A stretch of 45,218 nucleotides of DNA from an uncultured Phycisphaerales bacterium (GCA_937927975.1 CALEZT010000017.1:1-45218); one strand, 5' to 3'. Numbered from the stretch's first letter, positions 22,558 through 31,543 are shown. Made by a program: numbers and translations. Notes: a model not told the origin generated them from the letters alone.

Positions 22558-22582
22558 TGCCGCATATTCGCAGTATGCGGCA
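22558..22582. terminator. Perfect 9 bp hairpin downstream of the M50 gene
   Basis: TGCCGCATA and TATGCGGCA separated by 7 nt, 42 bp after the stop codon. No T-run follows, so it may be a transcript-end stabiliser or a dispersed palindrome rather than a true intrinsic terminator. Confidence 0.4.
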
Positions 22583-22783
22583 GTCAGAAATGCGGACTTG
22601 ACAGATCCTGCAATCTGTGCTCTCCTGACTCCCCAGGGATGGGGCATCCAGCCGCGTGAGCATGTTTCTGCTGTGACAAATCGTTCGCAGAAGATCGTTT
22701 CCGAACCTCCGAAGAGGTGTCCTCGTGTCCGCCGTGCGGCGGCCGAGTTGAGTTCATTCCTTTGGAACTGAAGGAGATGCATC

Positions 22784-23368
22784 ATGAACGAACAGACGAT
22801 CGTTGCCAGAACCAGTCGAAGGGAGATGTTGAAACGATCCGGGATGGGCGTGGTCGCCGGCGCAGCGGTGGGCGCTCTGGCCGCCCCGAGCGCCCGAGCG
22901 GCCGCTGAGGCGGACTTCAACATCTCGTACGCCTCGTGGATTCACGGCCACAGCATGCAGATCGAGTATCCGGACCGGATCGCCTCCCAGTGGCGAGCCG
23001 GATTCGGCATCACCGTCGAGGGCAAACCGGGCACCACCAACTGGTTCCATTTCGCGATCCCGACCCCGGTGATCATCGACGACGTGCGCCTGCGGGCCGA
23101 CAAGGTCCTGCTCCGCTTCAAAACCGGCTCGGTCGACGCCTTCGTCAGGGACGTGCACGTCTACGACGGCGAAAGACTGATCGCGGCGCATGACAACGTC
23201 CACCTGTCGAAGGAGAATCCCGTGGCCGGATTCATCGTGCCGGATCGCCCGCTGATCCTTTGGGGTCTGGGCATCTCCATCGGCGTCGGTTTCGGCGTGG
23301 AAATGATGGACCACCACATGGACTTCATCGCCGCAGGATGCGATTTCACGCTCCGACTCCCTCTGTGA
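22784..23368 (+). CDS. TAT-exported DUF6623-like protein
   Basis: 194 aa. The twin-arginine signal TSRREMLKRSG is followed by a hydrophobic stretch and APSARAAAEA, cleaved near residue 40. The mature part opens with YASWIHGHSMQIEYPD and contains GTTNWFHFAIPTPVIID, a pattern I associate with DUF6623, a single beta-sandwich domain of unknown function. The end (GISIGVGFGVEMMDHHMDFIAAGCDFTL) is compatible with a small exported beta protein. AAGGAG precedes the ATG. Nothing nearby suggests a role. Confidence 0.7.
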   Translation: MNEQTIVARTSRREMLKRSGMGVVAGAAVGALAAPSARAAAEADFNISYASWIHGHSMQIEYPDRIASQWRAGFGITVEGKPGTTNWFHFAIPTPVIIDDVRLRADKVLLRFKTGSVDAFVRDVHVYDGERLIAAHDNVHLSKENPVAGFIVPDRPLILWGLGISIGVGFGVEMMDHHMDFIAAGCDFTLRLPL

Positions 23369-23504
23369 AAAGCGTTCTCTCGTGGGACCAGACTCGATTC
23401 CCGCTTCGCCTGGACGGAAGCCTTCGGACACGGGGGACGCGTCTGAACCGCAACAAGACGCGCGTATCCGAGGACTACAGCTCCCCTGTTGCGCCATATC
23501 CCTA

Positions 23505-23533
23505 TTGATAAACCCTCCGCGCGCCACTATTCT
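23505..23533 (+). promoter_or_regulatory. Sigma-70-type promoter of the aldo/keto reductase gene
   Basis: TTGATA (23505-23510), 17 bp spacer, TATTCT (23528-23533), 50 bp before the ATG at 23583. Confidence 0.55.
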
Positions 23534-23582
23534 ACAAAGGCCAAAGGGGATCCAATCGTTTCGCCCTTTCGGAGGATGAGCA

Positions 23583-24560
23583 ATGCAGACGCGACAACTG
23601 GGCACAACCGACATGCGGCTGACCACGGTGGGTCTGGGCACCTGGGCCTTGGGCGGACCGTGGGAGTACGGCTGGGGTCCGCAGGACGACGAAGAGGCGC
23701 TCGGAGCGATCCTGGAGGCGCTGGATCTGGGCATCAACTGGATCGACACCGCCCCCGCTTACGGACTGGGCCATTCCGAGGAACTGGTGGGCCGGGCCCT
23801 GCGCCAGACGACGCACAAACCCTACATCGCGACCAAGTGCGGAATCCTCTGGAACGAGAAGAAAGAGAAGGTCGTGCACCTCAAACGCGACAGCATCCGG
23901 CGGGAGTGCCACGACAGCCTCCGGCGTCTGGGCGTCGAGCGGATCGACCTCTACCAAATGCACTGGCCGGACCCCGACCCGGACATTGAGGAGGCCTGGG
24001 AAGAGATGGCACGCCTCGTCGAAGAGGGCAAGGTCCGCTACATCGGCGTCTCGAACTACAGCGTGGCGCAGATGGAACGGGTCGCGAGAATCCACCCGAT
24101 CGCGTCGCTCCAGCCGCCGTACAGCATGCTGCGTCGCGATGCCGAGAGAGAGCTCCTCGGCTACTGCGCCAGGCATGGGATCGGCGTGGTCGTCTACAGC
24201 CCCATGCAAAGAGGCCTGCTGACGGGCAAGTTCAACGCCGAACGGCTGGCGGCCCTGGCCCCGGACGACCATCGCCGGAGGGCCCCTGAATTCCAGGAAC
24301 CCCAGTTCTCCGCGACGATGGAGTTGGTCGACGGGCTCAAGAGAATCGCGGATCGCAACGGCCGAACCGTGGCGCAACTGGCCGTCAGTTGGGTCCTGCG
24401 AAAACTCGAGGTGACCGCTGCGATCGTCGGCGCGCGTCGGCCCGGCCAGATCGTCGAAACCGCCCCGGCCTCCGGCTGGAACCTGGGGAAAGAAGACATC
24501 GCAGAAATCGAAAAGCTGCTGACTCGTCGAGACAAGAGGCTCGCGGGAAACGCAGCGTAA
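23583..24560 (+). CDS. Aldo/keto reductase
   Basis: 325 aa, full-length NADPH-dependent (beta/alpha)8 oxidoreductase. Catalytic tetrad: Asp and Tyr in WIDTAPAYGLGHSE, Lys in IATKCG, His in YQMHWPDPD. IGVSNYS and the C-terminal cofactor loop (AAIVGARRPGQIVETAPA) are typical of the AKR11/13-like group. GGAGG sits ten bases before the start. The substrate cannot be predicted; relatives act on sugars or small aldehydes. A mirrored repeat follows directly after the stop codon and separates it from purB. Confidence 0.9.
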   Translation: MQTRQLGTTDMRLTTVGLGTWALGGPWEYGWGPQDDEEALGAILEALDLGINWIDTAPAYGLGHSEELVGRALRQTTHKPYIATKCGILWNEKKEKVVHLKRDSIRRECHDSLRRLGVERIDLYQMHWPDPDPDIEEAWEEMARLVEEGKVRYIGVSNYSVAQMERVARIHPIASLQPPYSMLRRDAERELLGYCARHGIGVVVYSPMQRGLLTGKFNAERLAALAPDDHRRRAPEFQEPQFSATMELVDGLKRIADRNGRTVAQLAVSWVLRKLEVTAAIVGARRPGQIVETAPASGWNLGKEDIAEIEKLLTRRDKRLAGNAA

Positions 24561-24626
24561 GTCCTATTTGTCCTATGGGTCCTATTCGTCCTATAGGACG
24601 CATGGGACAAATGGGACCTATAGGAC
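24561..24626. repeat. Mirrored 9 bp repeat (GTCCTATnn) forming a large hairpin
   Basis: Three head-to-tail units GTCCTATTT, GTCCTATGG, GTCCTATTC run to a central palindrome GTCCTATAGGAC, then three units run on the opposite strand (reverse complements GTCCCATGC, GTCCCATTT, GTCCTATAG). It begins on the base after the reductase stop codon. It may serve as a bidirectional transcript end. Confidence 0.85.
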
Positions 24627-24668
24627 AACCCTCGCACAGCGCGAGATTCACGACAAAAAGGAATTCGA

Positions 24669-26099
24669 ATGCCGCAACAAAGCGTCTACACCAGTCCTCT
24701 CGTGGAGCGAAACGCCTCCCGCGAGATGGCGGAGCTCTTCGGAGCGCAGAAGAAGTTCAGTACATGGCGAAAGCTCTGGCTGGAGCTGGCCAAGGCCCAG
24801 AAGAATCTGGGCTTGGAGATCACGCAAAAGCAGATCGACGAGATGGCCGCCCACCTCGACGACATCGACTTCGACAAGGCCGCGGCCTATGAGAGGCAGT
24901 TCCGCCACGATGTGATGGCCCACGTCTATACGTTCGCAGAGGTCGCGCCCAAAGCCGCGCCGATCATCCACCTCGGCGCGACGAGCTGCTACGTCGGCGA
25001 CAACGCGGACCTGATCATCATGCGGGACGCGCTGCGCCTGCTCGCGGGCAAGCTGGCCGCCGTGATCGATCTGCTGGCGAAATTCGCCCAGCAGTATCGC
25101 GACCTGCCCACGCTGGGCTTCACGCACTACCAGCCGGCCCAGCTCGTCACCGTGGGCAAACGCGCGACGCTCTGGTGCCAGGAGTTTGCAATGGACCTCG
25201 ACGAGGTCGAGCACCGCATCGAGACGATGCCCTTTCGCGGGGTCAAGGGCACGACCGGCACGCAGGCCTCGTTCATGGAGCTCTTCGAGGGCAGGCACGC
25301 CAAGATCAAGCAGCTCGACAAGGACGTCGCGGCGGCCTTCGGCTTCAAGAAGCTCTGCGCGGTCACCGGCCAGACCTATTCTCGCAAGGTCGACACGATG
25401 ATCGTCAACGCGCTGGCCCTGATCGCCCAGTCGGCGCACAAGACCTGCAACGACCTTCGCCTGCTGGCCAACCTCAAGGAGATGGAAGAACCGTTCGAGA
25501 AGTCGCAGATCGGATCGTCGGCAATGGCCTACAAGCGAAATCCGATGCGATGCGAGAGGGTGACGGCGCTGAGCCGGATCGTTCTGAGCCTGGCGACCAG
25601 CCCCGCGATGACCGCCTCCGAGCAGTGGTTCGAGCGGACGCTCGACGACTCGGCCAACAAGCGCGTGGTCATTCCTGAGGCGTTCCTGGCGGTCGACGGC
25701 ATCCTGCAGATCCTGCTGAACGTCTTCGACGGCCTGGTCGTCTACCCCAAGGTGATCGAGGCGCACGTGATGGCCGAGTTGCCGTTCATGGCGACGGAGA
25801 ACATCCTGATGGCCGCGGTCAAGGCCGGCGGCAACCGCCAGGACCTGCACGAGAAGATCCGACAGCATTCGCAGGCCGCCGCGAGCGAAGTGAAACGCCT
25901 GGGCAAGCCCAACGACCTGATCGCCCGCCTCCAGGCGGACGGGGCCTTCGCGAAACTCAACTTCGAGAAGGTGCTGGACCCCACGGCCTACGTGGGCCGG
26001 GCCCCCGAGCAGGTGGACGAATTCATCCGGGCGGTCGTGGCTCCGATCCGCAAGAGATACGAGAAGCAACTGGGACAGAAAGTCGAATTGAAAGTGTGA
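24669..26099 (+). CDS. purB: Adenylosuccinate lyase
   Basis: 476 aa. It splits SAICAR and adenylosuccinate, two fumarate-releasing steps of purine synthesis. Superfamily signature at [14 protein letters not shown] (catalytic Ser loop), with THYQPAQ (His region) and [17 protein letters not shown]. Long stretches match the animal/human type rather than short bacterial PurB (e.g. [54 protein letters not shown]), and the length also fits that type. pyrE follows ~180 bp later, so purine and pyrimidine genes are neighbours. Confidence 0.95.
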   Translation: MPQQSVYTSPLVERNASREMAELFGAQKKFSTWRKLWLELAKAQKNLGLEITQKQIDEMAAHLDDIDFDKAAAYERQFRHDVMAHVYTFAEVAPKAAPIIHLGATSCYVGDNADLIIMRDALRLLAGKLAAVIDLLAKFAQQYRDLPTLGFTHYQPAQLVTVGKRATLWCQEFAMDLDEVEHRIETMPFRGVKGTTGTQASFMELFEGRHAKIKQLDKDVAAAFGFKKLCAVTGQTYSRKVDTMIVNALALIAQSAHKTCNDLRLLANLKEMEEPFEKSQIGSSAMAYKRNPMRCERVTALSRIVLSLATSPAMTASEQWFERTLDDSANKRVVIPEAFLAVDGILQILLNVFDGLVVYPKVIEAHVMAELPFMATENILMAAVKAGGNRQDLHEKIRQHSQAAASEVKRLGKPNDLIARLQADGAFAKLNFEKVLDPTAYVGRAPEQVDEFIRAVVAPIRKRYEKQLGQKVELKV

Positions 26100-26106
26100 A
26101 GATCAC

Positions 26107-26264
26107 CAAATTCGAAATCCGAAGCACGAAATCCGAAACAAATTCAAAGGACCGAAATCCAAATGATCGAAACGCTGACGCCAGCCTCGACTCTCGTTTC
26201 GAATTTTGAGTTTTGGTCATTCGTGCTTGTTTCGGATTTCGATATTCGAATTTCGGATTTCTGG
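26107..26264. repeat. Imperfect inverted repeat rich in CGAAATCCGAA
   Basis: Left arm (26107-26160) and right arm (26214-26264) are approximate reverse complements, both built of AATCCGAA/TTCGAATT words (shared core CGAAATCCGAAACAA). AT-rich against its surroundings. A dispersed non-coding repeat that folds the purB-pyrE spacer into a hairpin and ends just before the pyrE ribosome site. Confidence 0.75.
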
Positions 26265-26278
26265 AAAGGACAACCGAT

Positions 26279-26803
26279 ATGACAAGGCAGGAACTCGTCA
26301 AACGCATCAAAGAGACCGCGTACCTCGAAGGCGACTTCGTCCTTCGCAGCGGCAAGCGGAGCAAGTACTACATGGACAAGTACCTCTTCGAGACCAAACC
26401 CGACATCCTCAAGGCGCTCGGCAAGGAGTTCGCCAAGCACATGACCGAGGACGTGACGCTGATCGCAGGGGCGGAACTGGGAGGCGTCGCGCTGGCCGCG
26501 GCGACCGCCATGGAGACCGGCAAGAACTGGATCATCGTTCGCAACAGCAAGAAGGACTACGGCACCAGCAAGCTCGTCGAGGGCGTGCTCCAGCCGGGCG
26601 ACGTGGTCCTGCTCGTCGAGGACATCGCCACCACCGGCGGCCAGGTCCTCGAAGCCGCCAAGGTCATCACCGACGCCGGCGCGAAGGTCAAGAAGATCGT
26701 CGCGGTCATCGACCGCAAGCAGGGCGCCCGCGAGAACATCACCGGCGCAGGTTACGTGTTCGAATCCATCATCACGAAGGACGACCTGGGGATCGCTGAT
26801 TGA
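26279..26803 (+). CDS. pyrE: Orotate phosphoribosyltransferase
   Basis: 174 aa from the ATG at 26279 (GGAAAGGA upstream; the frame open to 26213 runs through the repeat and is not used). It converts orotate and PRPP to OMP. FVLRSGKRSKYYMDKY is the substrate loop, NSKKDYGTSKLVEG the flexible catalytic loop, and VVLLVEDIATTGGQVLEA the PRPP-binding motif. Somewhat short but complete for the family. Confidence 0.93.
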   Translation: MTRQELVKRIKETAYLEGDFVLRSGKRSKYYMDKYLFETKPDILKALGKEFAKHMTEDVTLIAGAELGGVALAAATAMETGKNWIIVRNSKKDYGTSKLVEGVLQPGDVVLLVEDIATTGGQVLEAAKVITDAGAKVKKIVAVIDRKQGARENITGAGYVFESIITKDDLGIAD

Positions 26804-26905
26804 TTGTTGATTTGTGATGGTTGATCGTCGATTTCCGATAGGCGTCGCCGCGCGGCGTAGATCGACTATCCCCCCTCCAGCTTGAGGCAGCTCTGCTCCG
26901 CCGGC

Positions 26906-27529
26906 TCACTCCGCGACGGTCGCGATCAGAGACAGAATCCTTCTGGCGACCCGCGTCTTGTCGCTTCGCGCCATCTCCACCCAGTCTTCGCCTCGGACCT
27001 TGATATGGACCGTGGATCGCTCGGCCCCGATCGCATCCGGCGCGTTGGCGACGATCATGTCGAGGTTCTTCTCGCGGAGCTTTCGTTCGGCGTTGGCACG
27101 CAGATCCCGGTCCTCCAGAGCGAAGCCGACGAGGATCTGTGAATCAGCCTTGTGCCGGCCCGCCCACTTGAGGATGTCCTGGGTGGGTTTGAGTTCGAGC
27201 GTGAGCTTCGTGGCCTGCTTCTTGAGCTTGGTCTTGGAGGGTCTGGCGGGCGTATAATCGGAAACCGCGGCGGCCATGATGAGGCACTCGCACCGGGAGA
27301 ACTCCGCTTTCACCGCTTCGAACATCTCCGCGGCGCTCTCGACGCGGATGACGTCGGCGTCCGTCGGAGGCGTCAGAGCCGTTGGAGCCGTGATCAGGAT
27401 GACTTCGTGGCCGGCTTTCAATGCCGCACGGGCCAGGGCATGACCCATCCTCCCGCTGCTGGCGTTGGAGATGAACCGCACCGGGTCAATGTACTCGCGG
27501 GTGCCTCCCGCCGTGATCAAGATCCGCAT
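26906..27529 (-). CDS. coaB: Phosphopantothenate-cysteine ligase (stand-alone CoaB)
   Basis: 207 aa. ITAGGTREYIDPVRFISNAS and SGRMGHALA are the nucleotide-binding start of CoaB; MAAAVSDYTPA and LKPTQDIL follow, and FALED near 150. It joins cysteine to 4'-phosphopantothenate in coenzyme A synthesis. In most bacteria CoaB is the C-terminal half of a CoaBC fusion; here it is separate from coaC (28315-28875), with one gene between them. The gene ends the minus-strand cluster. Confidence 0.9.
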   Translation of the reverse strand: MRILITAGGTREYIDPVRFISNASSGRMGHALARAALKAGHEVILITAPTALTPPTDADVIRVESAAEMFEAVKAEFSRCECLIMAAAVSDYTPARPSKTKLKKQATKLTLELKPTQDILKWAGRHKADSQILVGFALEDRDLRANAERKLREKNLDMIVANAPDAIGAERSTVHIKVRGEDWVEMARSDKTRVARRILSLIATVAE

Positions 27530-27731
27530 GGCCTGCCTCCTGGAACAGGACTTCCGTCGCCCGAACGCGCCGGGCCTGACGGACGCGTCGCAGGCGGGGC
27601 CGACTCCCCCGCGCGGTTCGGCGCCGCCGATTCAGGAAGTCTACCGGCCGGAAGGAAATCCGGCAAGCCGTCGGGCAAAGAGCCAAGAATCGAAGCCCCC
27701 AAGAAGCTCTCGCGGGTTGCAGGCCGTCCAG

Positions 27732-28157
27732 CTACGAGAACTCGGCCAATCGCACAGTTGCACCGTCGATTCCCGCGTGTTTCGGCCAGTTGTGGATGAG
27801 ATGGACGATCTCCCGCAGGAAGGCGCACCGGCATTGAGCCGGACAGGGGCGCAGCTCCTCCACATGGAGACAGTAACCAGGGCAGCTCGCGCCGCCGGTC
27901 TGAGGCACAGTGAAGATGGGCCCGTCGTAAAGGTCGGCGAACTCGCCGGCGTGGATCGTCACCAGCCCGTTGCAGCGATGCTCGAACAGGAGCACGCCTG
28001 CCGGCAGGTCCGAAAACATGGCTTTGTACCCGACCAGCCGGACATCGGGGTCCGCGAGGAACCCCGCCCGAGTGGGCCACAGGGCCTTGCATGAAGGGCA
28101 CCGCTGAAACAGCATCGGATTGTCGGGTCGGCCGGTAGAGATCATCATTCTCTTCAT
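27732..28157 (-). CDS. Conserved Cys-rich hypothetical protein between coaC and coaB
   Basis: About 141 aa from the ATG at 28157; the start is uncertain (ATGs at 28148 and 28115 also possible, no clear ribosome site). Features: CPSCKALWPTRAGFLADPDV at the start of the conserved part, FEHRCNGLVTIHAGEFADLY, then CPGYC, CPAQCRC and ...EIVHLIHNWPKHAG. Eight or so Cys/His residues suggest one or two metal sites. The pattern matches a conserved uncharacterised family I have seen in anaerobes, with no known role. On the same strand as, and between, the two split CoA genes. Confidence 0.65.
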   Translation of the reverse strand: MKRMMISTGRPDNPMLFQRCPSCKALWPTRAGFLADPDVRLVGYKAMFSDLPAGVLLFEHRCNGLVTIHAGEFADLYDGPIFTVPQTGGASCPGYCLHVEELRPCPAQCRCAFLREIVHLIHNWPKHAGIDGATVRLAEFS

Positions 28158-28314
28158 CGGCCAGCGACGGAGGGGAATCCAGACAGACGACGATTTTCCG
28201 CCCCATTTCAGGACGGCAATCGCCTCAGGCGAGTAAGACAAAAGCGTATAGGAGAGAGCCCCCTGCCCGGCCAGGACAAGGAATCCCTCAAGCCGGCAGG
28301 CATGGCCCTCGCGT

Positions 28315-28875
28315 TCACGTCTGGCGGTTTGACGCAGCCAGTTCCTCGATGGCCGCGATGATCTCCTGCGGCTCGGCCATTCGACCGACGCCCTCCGTGC
28401 CGCAGGCCAGACGTCCCGCGACGGGCCCCACGATGCGGACGCCCTGTCCGCGCAAAGTCTGGATGTTCCGCTGAACCGCGGGGTTTTCCCACATGCGAGT
28501 GTTCATCGCCGGGGCTATCAGCGTGGGAGTCGCCCAGCAGACGCACAGGGTCGTGCTGAGCAGATCGTCGCAGATGCCGTTGGCGGTTTTGCCCAGGATG
28601 TCGGCGCTGGCCGGGGCCACGACCACGACCTTCGCCCAGTCGGCCAGGGAGATGTGGCTGCTGCTGTGCCCCTCGGGGTCGCTCCAGAGGCTCGTGTAGA
28701 CCGGCGCCGCGGTAACCGCCTCAAAGCTCTTGGGCATGACAAGCTGGCAGGCGCTTTCCGTCATGACGGTTCGCACCTTCGCCCCGGCGGCTGTCAGCTT
28801 GCTGGCCAGATCCACCGCCTTGTACGCAGCGATTCCCCCGGTGACTCCCAACAGGATGTGCAGGTCTTTGAGCAT
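28315..28875 (-). CDS. coaC: Phosphopantothenoylcysteine decarboxylase (stand-alone CoaC)
   Basis: 186 aa flavoprotein of the HFCD family. GVTGGIAAYKAVDLASKL is the FMN-binding start, SHISLADWA holds the catalytic His, PAMNTRMWENPAVQ is the substrate-binding clamp motif and RLACGTEGVGRMAEP contains the essential Cys. It decarboxylates the product of CoaB. Complete, but not fused to CoaB as is usual. It lies 42 bp after rpoZ. Confidence 0.92.
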   Translation of the reverse strand: MLKDLHILLGVTGGIAAYKAVDLASKLTAAGAKVRTVMTESACQLVMPKSFEAVTAAPVYTSLWSDPEGHSSSHISLADWAKVVVVAPASADILGKTANGICDDLLSTTLCVCWATPTLIAPAMNTRMWENPAVQRNIQTLRGQGVRIVGPVAGRLACGTEGVGRMAEPQEIIAAIEELAASNRQT

Positions 28876-28917
28876 CGATGGACGTCGGCTGTCCCGAAAT
28901 TGCGGGCGAGCCGCGAA

Positions 28918-29199
28918 CTACAGAATCCGTTTCTCGAAGAGGCGGTCCATGTCGTCGGTGGAGCGGGTGTCCACGACCTCGGCCCTGGGCTTGCGCTCGT
29001 ACGGCGTCTCATCGACCGCGATCTTGTCCTGGAGGATCTCCTGGACGACGATTTCCATCATGGTCCGACCCTCGGGATGTTCGATCAGGGGCCGCGAGCC
29101 CTGCATCAGTTCAAGCATCCGTTTCTGGATCAGCGCAGCCAGCTTGAACCGTCCGCCTACCTTCTTGACAATTGCGTCGCTCTTGAGTTCTTCCAGCAT
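28918..29199 (-). CDS. rpoZ: RNA polymerase omega subunit
   Basis: 93 aa from the ATG at 29199, 19 bp after gmk. [21 protein letters not shown] is the omega signature (ivG.RyeLv.ia.kRa..L). It is a small helical subunit that helps assemble the beta' subunit. The C-terminal extension ([19 protein letters not shown]) is moderately longer than usual. The order yicC-gmk-rpoZ-coaC is common in many bacterial phyla. Confidence 0.88.
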   Translation of the reverse strand: MLEELKSDAIVKKVGGRFKLAALIQKRMLELMQGSRPLIEHPEGRTMMEIVVQEILQDKIAVDETPYERKPRAEVVDTRSTDDMDRLFEKRIL

Positions 29200-29218
29200 A
29201 GGGTTCTCCAAATCCCGA

Positions 29219-29818
29219 TCAATCCGGACGGTCCGCCACCGGGGCCTTCCGGACGATCTGAACGATCTCTTCGATCGCCTGTTCGAGGTCATCGTTGACG
29301 ACCATGTTATCGTAATACTGCCTGGCGGCAGCGATCTCGCTGGCGGCGCGGTCGAGCCGCCTGGCGATGATCTCGCTGCTCTCACGCTTTCTTCCGCTGA
29401 TGCGGTCCGACAGCGTCTTGTCGCTCGGCGGCAGGATGAACACCATCACCGCCTGCGGGTAGAGGGCCTTGACCTGCCTGCCGCCCTGGATGTCGATCTC
29501 CAGGATCACGGTCCTTCCGGCGTCCAGGGCCTCTTCGATCCTGTCCCGCGGCGTCCCATAGAGATTGCCGAACACCTCGGCGTATTCCAGGAACGCGCCG
29601 TCTGCAATCCGGTTGCGAAACTCATCCGGGGAGACGAAGTAGTACTCCCTGCCGTCCAGCTCCCCCGGCCCCGGCTGGCGGGTCGTCATGGAGACGCTCA
29701 GATGCGCGTCCGTCCGAGCCACGAGCTGCTTGCAGATCGTGCTCTTGCCGACGCCCGAGGGTCCGCTGATGATGATCAGCTTGCCGCGAGTGGTGTTCTG
29801 GTCGCCTGCCTGGGCCAT
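29219..29818 (-). CDS. gmk: Guanylate kinase
   Basis: 199 aa. P-loop [12 protein letters not shown] at 16-27, GMP-binding [18 protein letters not shown], lid region [19 protein letters not shown]. Phosphorylates GMP/dGMP. Complete length; ATG preceded by a purine-rich site. Between yicC (90 bp) and rpoZ (19 bp), the usual order. Confidence 0.95.
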   Translation of the reverse strand: MAQAGDQNTTRGKLIIISGPSGVGKSTICKQLVARTDAHLSVSMTTRQPGPGELDGREYYFVSPDEFRNRIADGAFLEYAEVFGNLYGTPRDRIEEALDAGRTVILEIDIQGGRQVKALYPQAVMVFILPPSDKTLSDRISGRKRESSEIIARRLDRAASEIAAARQYYDNMVVNDDLEQAIEEIVQIVRKAPVADRPD

Positions 29819-29908
29819 TCTGTCTCAAACCAAAGAGTCAGTCAATCCGTCGCCGATTGGCGACTGTACACAACAGCCGAGGGCCTGTTCCCAGGCCGCC
29901 CGGTTCGA

Positions 29909-30799
29909 TCATTCGATGTTCTGGATCTGCTCCTTGAGCCGCTCGATCCAGCACTTGATGTCCACCACGGACCGCGCGATGTCCGCGTCCGCGGCCTTGC
30001 TGCCGATCGTGTTCACCTCGCGGAGCATCTCCTGGCTGAGGAAATCCAGCCGCCTCCCGGCCTGCCCGTCCGTCTGGCAGAACTGGCGGAACTGCTGCAG
30101 GTGCGCGTCCAGACGGGCGATCTCCTCGGAGATGTCCGACCGGTCGGCCAGGATCGCCACCTCGCGGGCGAGAGTCTGCTCGTCGAGCTTGAGCTTGGCC
30201 TCCGCCAACAGTTCCTCCACGCGACGCCGGAGCCGCCTGGCGTATTCCAGGACCACCGAACCGCTTCGCTGGCGGATGATCTCCAGTTCCGCCAGCATGG
30301 CGTCGCAATGCTTCTTGAGGTCGGCTTCGAGGAACCGGCCCTCGGACTCGCGCATCTGCTGGAGCTTGTCGAGGGCCTTCCCTGTCAGCCCAAGCACGAA
30401 CTGCTTGATCCTGGCGCTTTGCTCCTCATCCGGCTGAACCGGCTGGACGATTCCCGGCAACTCCAGCAAGCCCGCCAGATCGATTGCCCCGGTCACGCCG
30501 ACCGAGGAGCTGACCTGGTTCAACTGCGACACGATGGACCGCAGCGCCGCTTCGTCGATCTGGAACAGGGAACTGGCGGTGGCGCCTTTGAGCCGCAGGA
30601 CGCAGTTCACCGTTCCGCGGGAGAGCCGCTTTCGCAGCTCTTTGTCGATCTCCTCCTCCAGGAACGTGACGCCTTCCGGCAGCTTGATGATGGTCTTGAG
30701 ATATCGGTTGTTGACGGCCTTGATCTCGACGGCATAGCAGACGCCCTCAAGTTCCTCGGTCGCCTCGCCATATCCGGTCATGCTGTTCAGCATCGTCAT
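29909..30799 (-). CDS. yicC: YicC/YloC family endoribonuclease
   Basis: 296 aa. Opens MTMLNSMTGYGEA, the fixed start of the family, followed by EIKAVNNRYLKTIIKLPEG (basic RNA-binding region), and ends with the DUF1732 domain: RLDFLSQEMLREVNTIGSKA. Helical middle region. Members cleave RNA and have been linked to decay of a regulatory RNA in E. coli. Head of the yicC-gmk-rpoZ cluster. Confidence 0.93.
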   Translation of the reverse strand: MTMLNSMTGYGEATEELEGVCYAVEIKAVNNRYLKTIIKLPEGVTFLEEEIDKELRKRLSRGTVNCVLRLKGATASSLFQIDEAALRSIVSQLNQVSSSVGVTGAIDLAGLLELPGIVQPVQPDEEQSARIKQFVLGLTGKALDKLQQMRESEGRFLEADLKKHCDAMLAELEIIRQRSGSVVLEYARRLRRRVEELLAEAKLKLDEQTLAREVAILADRSDISEEIARLDAHLQQFRQFCQTDGQAGRRLDFLSQEMLREVNTIGSKAADADIARSVVDIKCWIERLKEQIQNIE

Positions 30800-30968
30800 T
30801 CACTCTCAAAGAGGACCTTCGTCCGAGGCATCCACGAATCCCCGGTTCGAACGTCGCCTCACTCCATGTCGAGGTCGCGATCACGCCGGCTCTCGGGACC
30901 CTACGAACCTCCCCGTCCGACCCTGCCCCCATCCAAGGCCACGCGGAAGTCCGCCCATCGGTCGAGAC

Positions 30969-31424
30969 TTACTGCCCGTCGGCAGGAGCGTCCTGTGCAG
31001 GGGTCTGAGCTGCAGGCGCTTCGCTCGTCGGAGCCGGCTCCGGGCTCGCCGCAGGGGCCGCAGGCGTCGTCTGCTCGGCCGATGCCGGAGCGGGCGTCGG
31101 CTCGGCGGTCGTGGGGGCCGCCTGGGTCGTCGGAGCCGGGACCGAATCGCCGTACGTGCCGACGCTCGGCCGGAAGTACCGGGCCATCAGGACCGCAAGA
31201 CCCAGGAAGACGACGAACAGACCGATGGTGACCCATGTGAGGAAATCGCCGGTCTTGGAGCCCAGCAGACCGCCGGCCATGCCGCCGCCGAACGCGCCGC
31301 TCAGTCCGCCGCCGCGGCCCTTCTGGACCAGGACCGCCAGAACCAGGACGACGCAGACGAACACGAACAGGATGGCCACCAACGTCATCAGAACGCCAAC
31401 TGCCAACAGAGGTAACGAAATCAT
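30969..31424 (-). CDS. secG: Preprotein translocase subunit SecG
   Basis: 151 aa. Two TMs (LVAILFVFVCVVLVLAVLVQ; LTWVTIGLFVVFLGLAVLMA) flank the conserved QKGRGGGLSGAFGGG loop. Normal SecG ends soon after the second TM; here ~70 residues of Ala/Pro/Thr/Glu-rich low-complexity sequence follow (e.g. TQAAPTTAEPTPAPASAEQT). Placed 119 bp after tpiA, a frequent tpiA-secG arrangement. Confidence 0.9.
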   Translation of the reverse strand: MISLPLLAVGVLMTLVAILFVFVCVVLVLAVLVQKGRGGGLSGAFGGGMAGGLLGSKTGDFLTWVTIGLFVVFLGLAVLMARYFRPSVGTYGDSVPAPTTQAAPTTAEPTPAPASAEQTTPAAPAASPEPAPTSEAPAAQTPAQDAPADGQ

Positions 31425-31543
31425 ACAAACGCCTCAAAAACGTTTCATTCAGTCAGGCTCGCCCGAACAGGCGGCCCTGTCGATTATACCCGATCCAGAC
31501 GGCCCGGCCCCCGCAAAGGGCAGATCCGAACGTCCGGACGTCG

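Noticed and set aside
19289..22663. 1124-codon open frame on the minus strand
   Set aside because: Antisense to the GH95 fucosidase and M50 genes, which have clear catalytic motifs, signal peptide and ribosome sites on the plus strand.
27152..28094. Plus-strand ORFs opposite coaB and the Cys-rich gene
   Set aside because: Basic, Pro/Arg-rich translations without motifs; the minus-strand genes explain the region.
28730..31231. 833-codon open frame on the plus strand
   Set aside because: Antisense to coaC, rpoZ, gmk, yicC and secG, all recognised on the minus strand.
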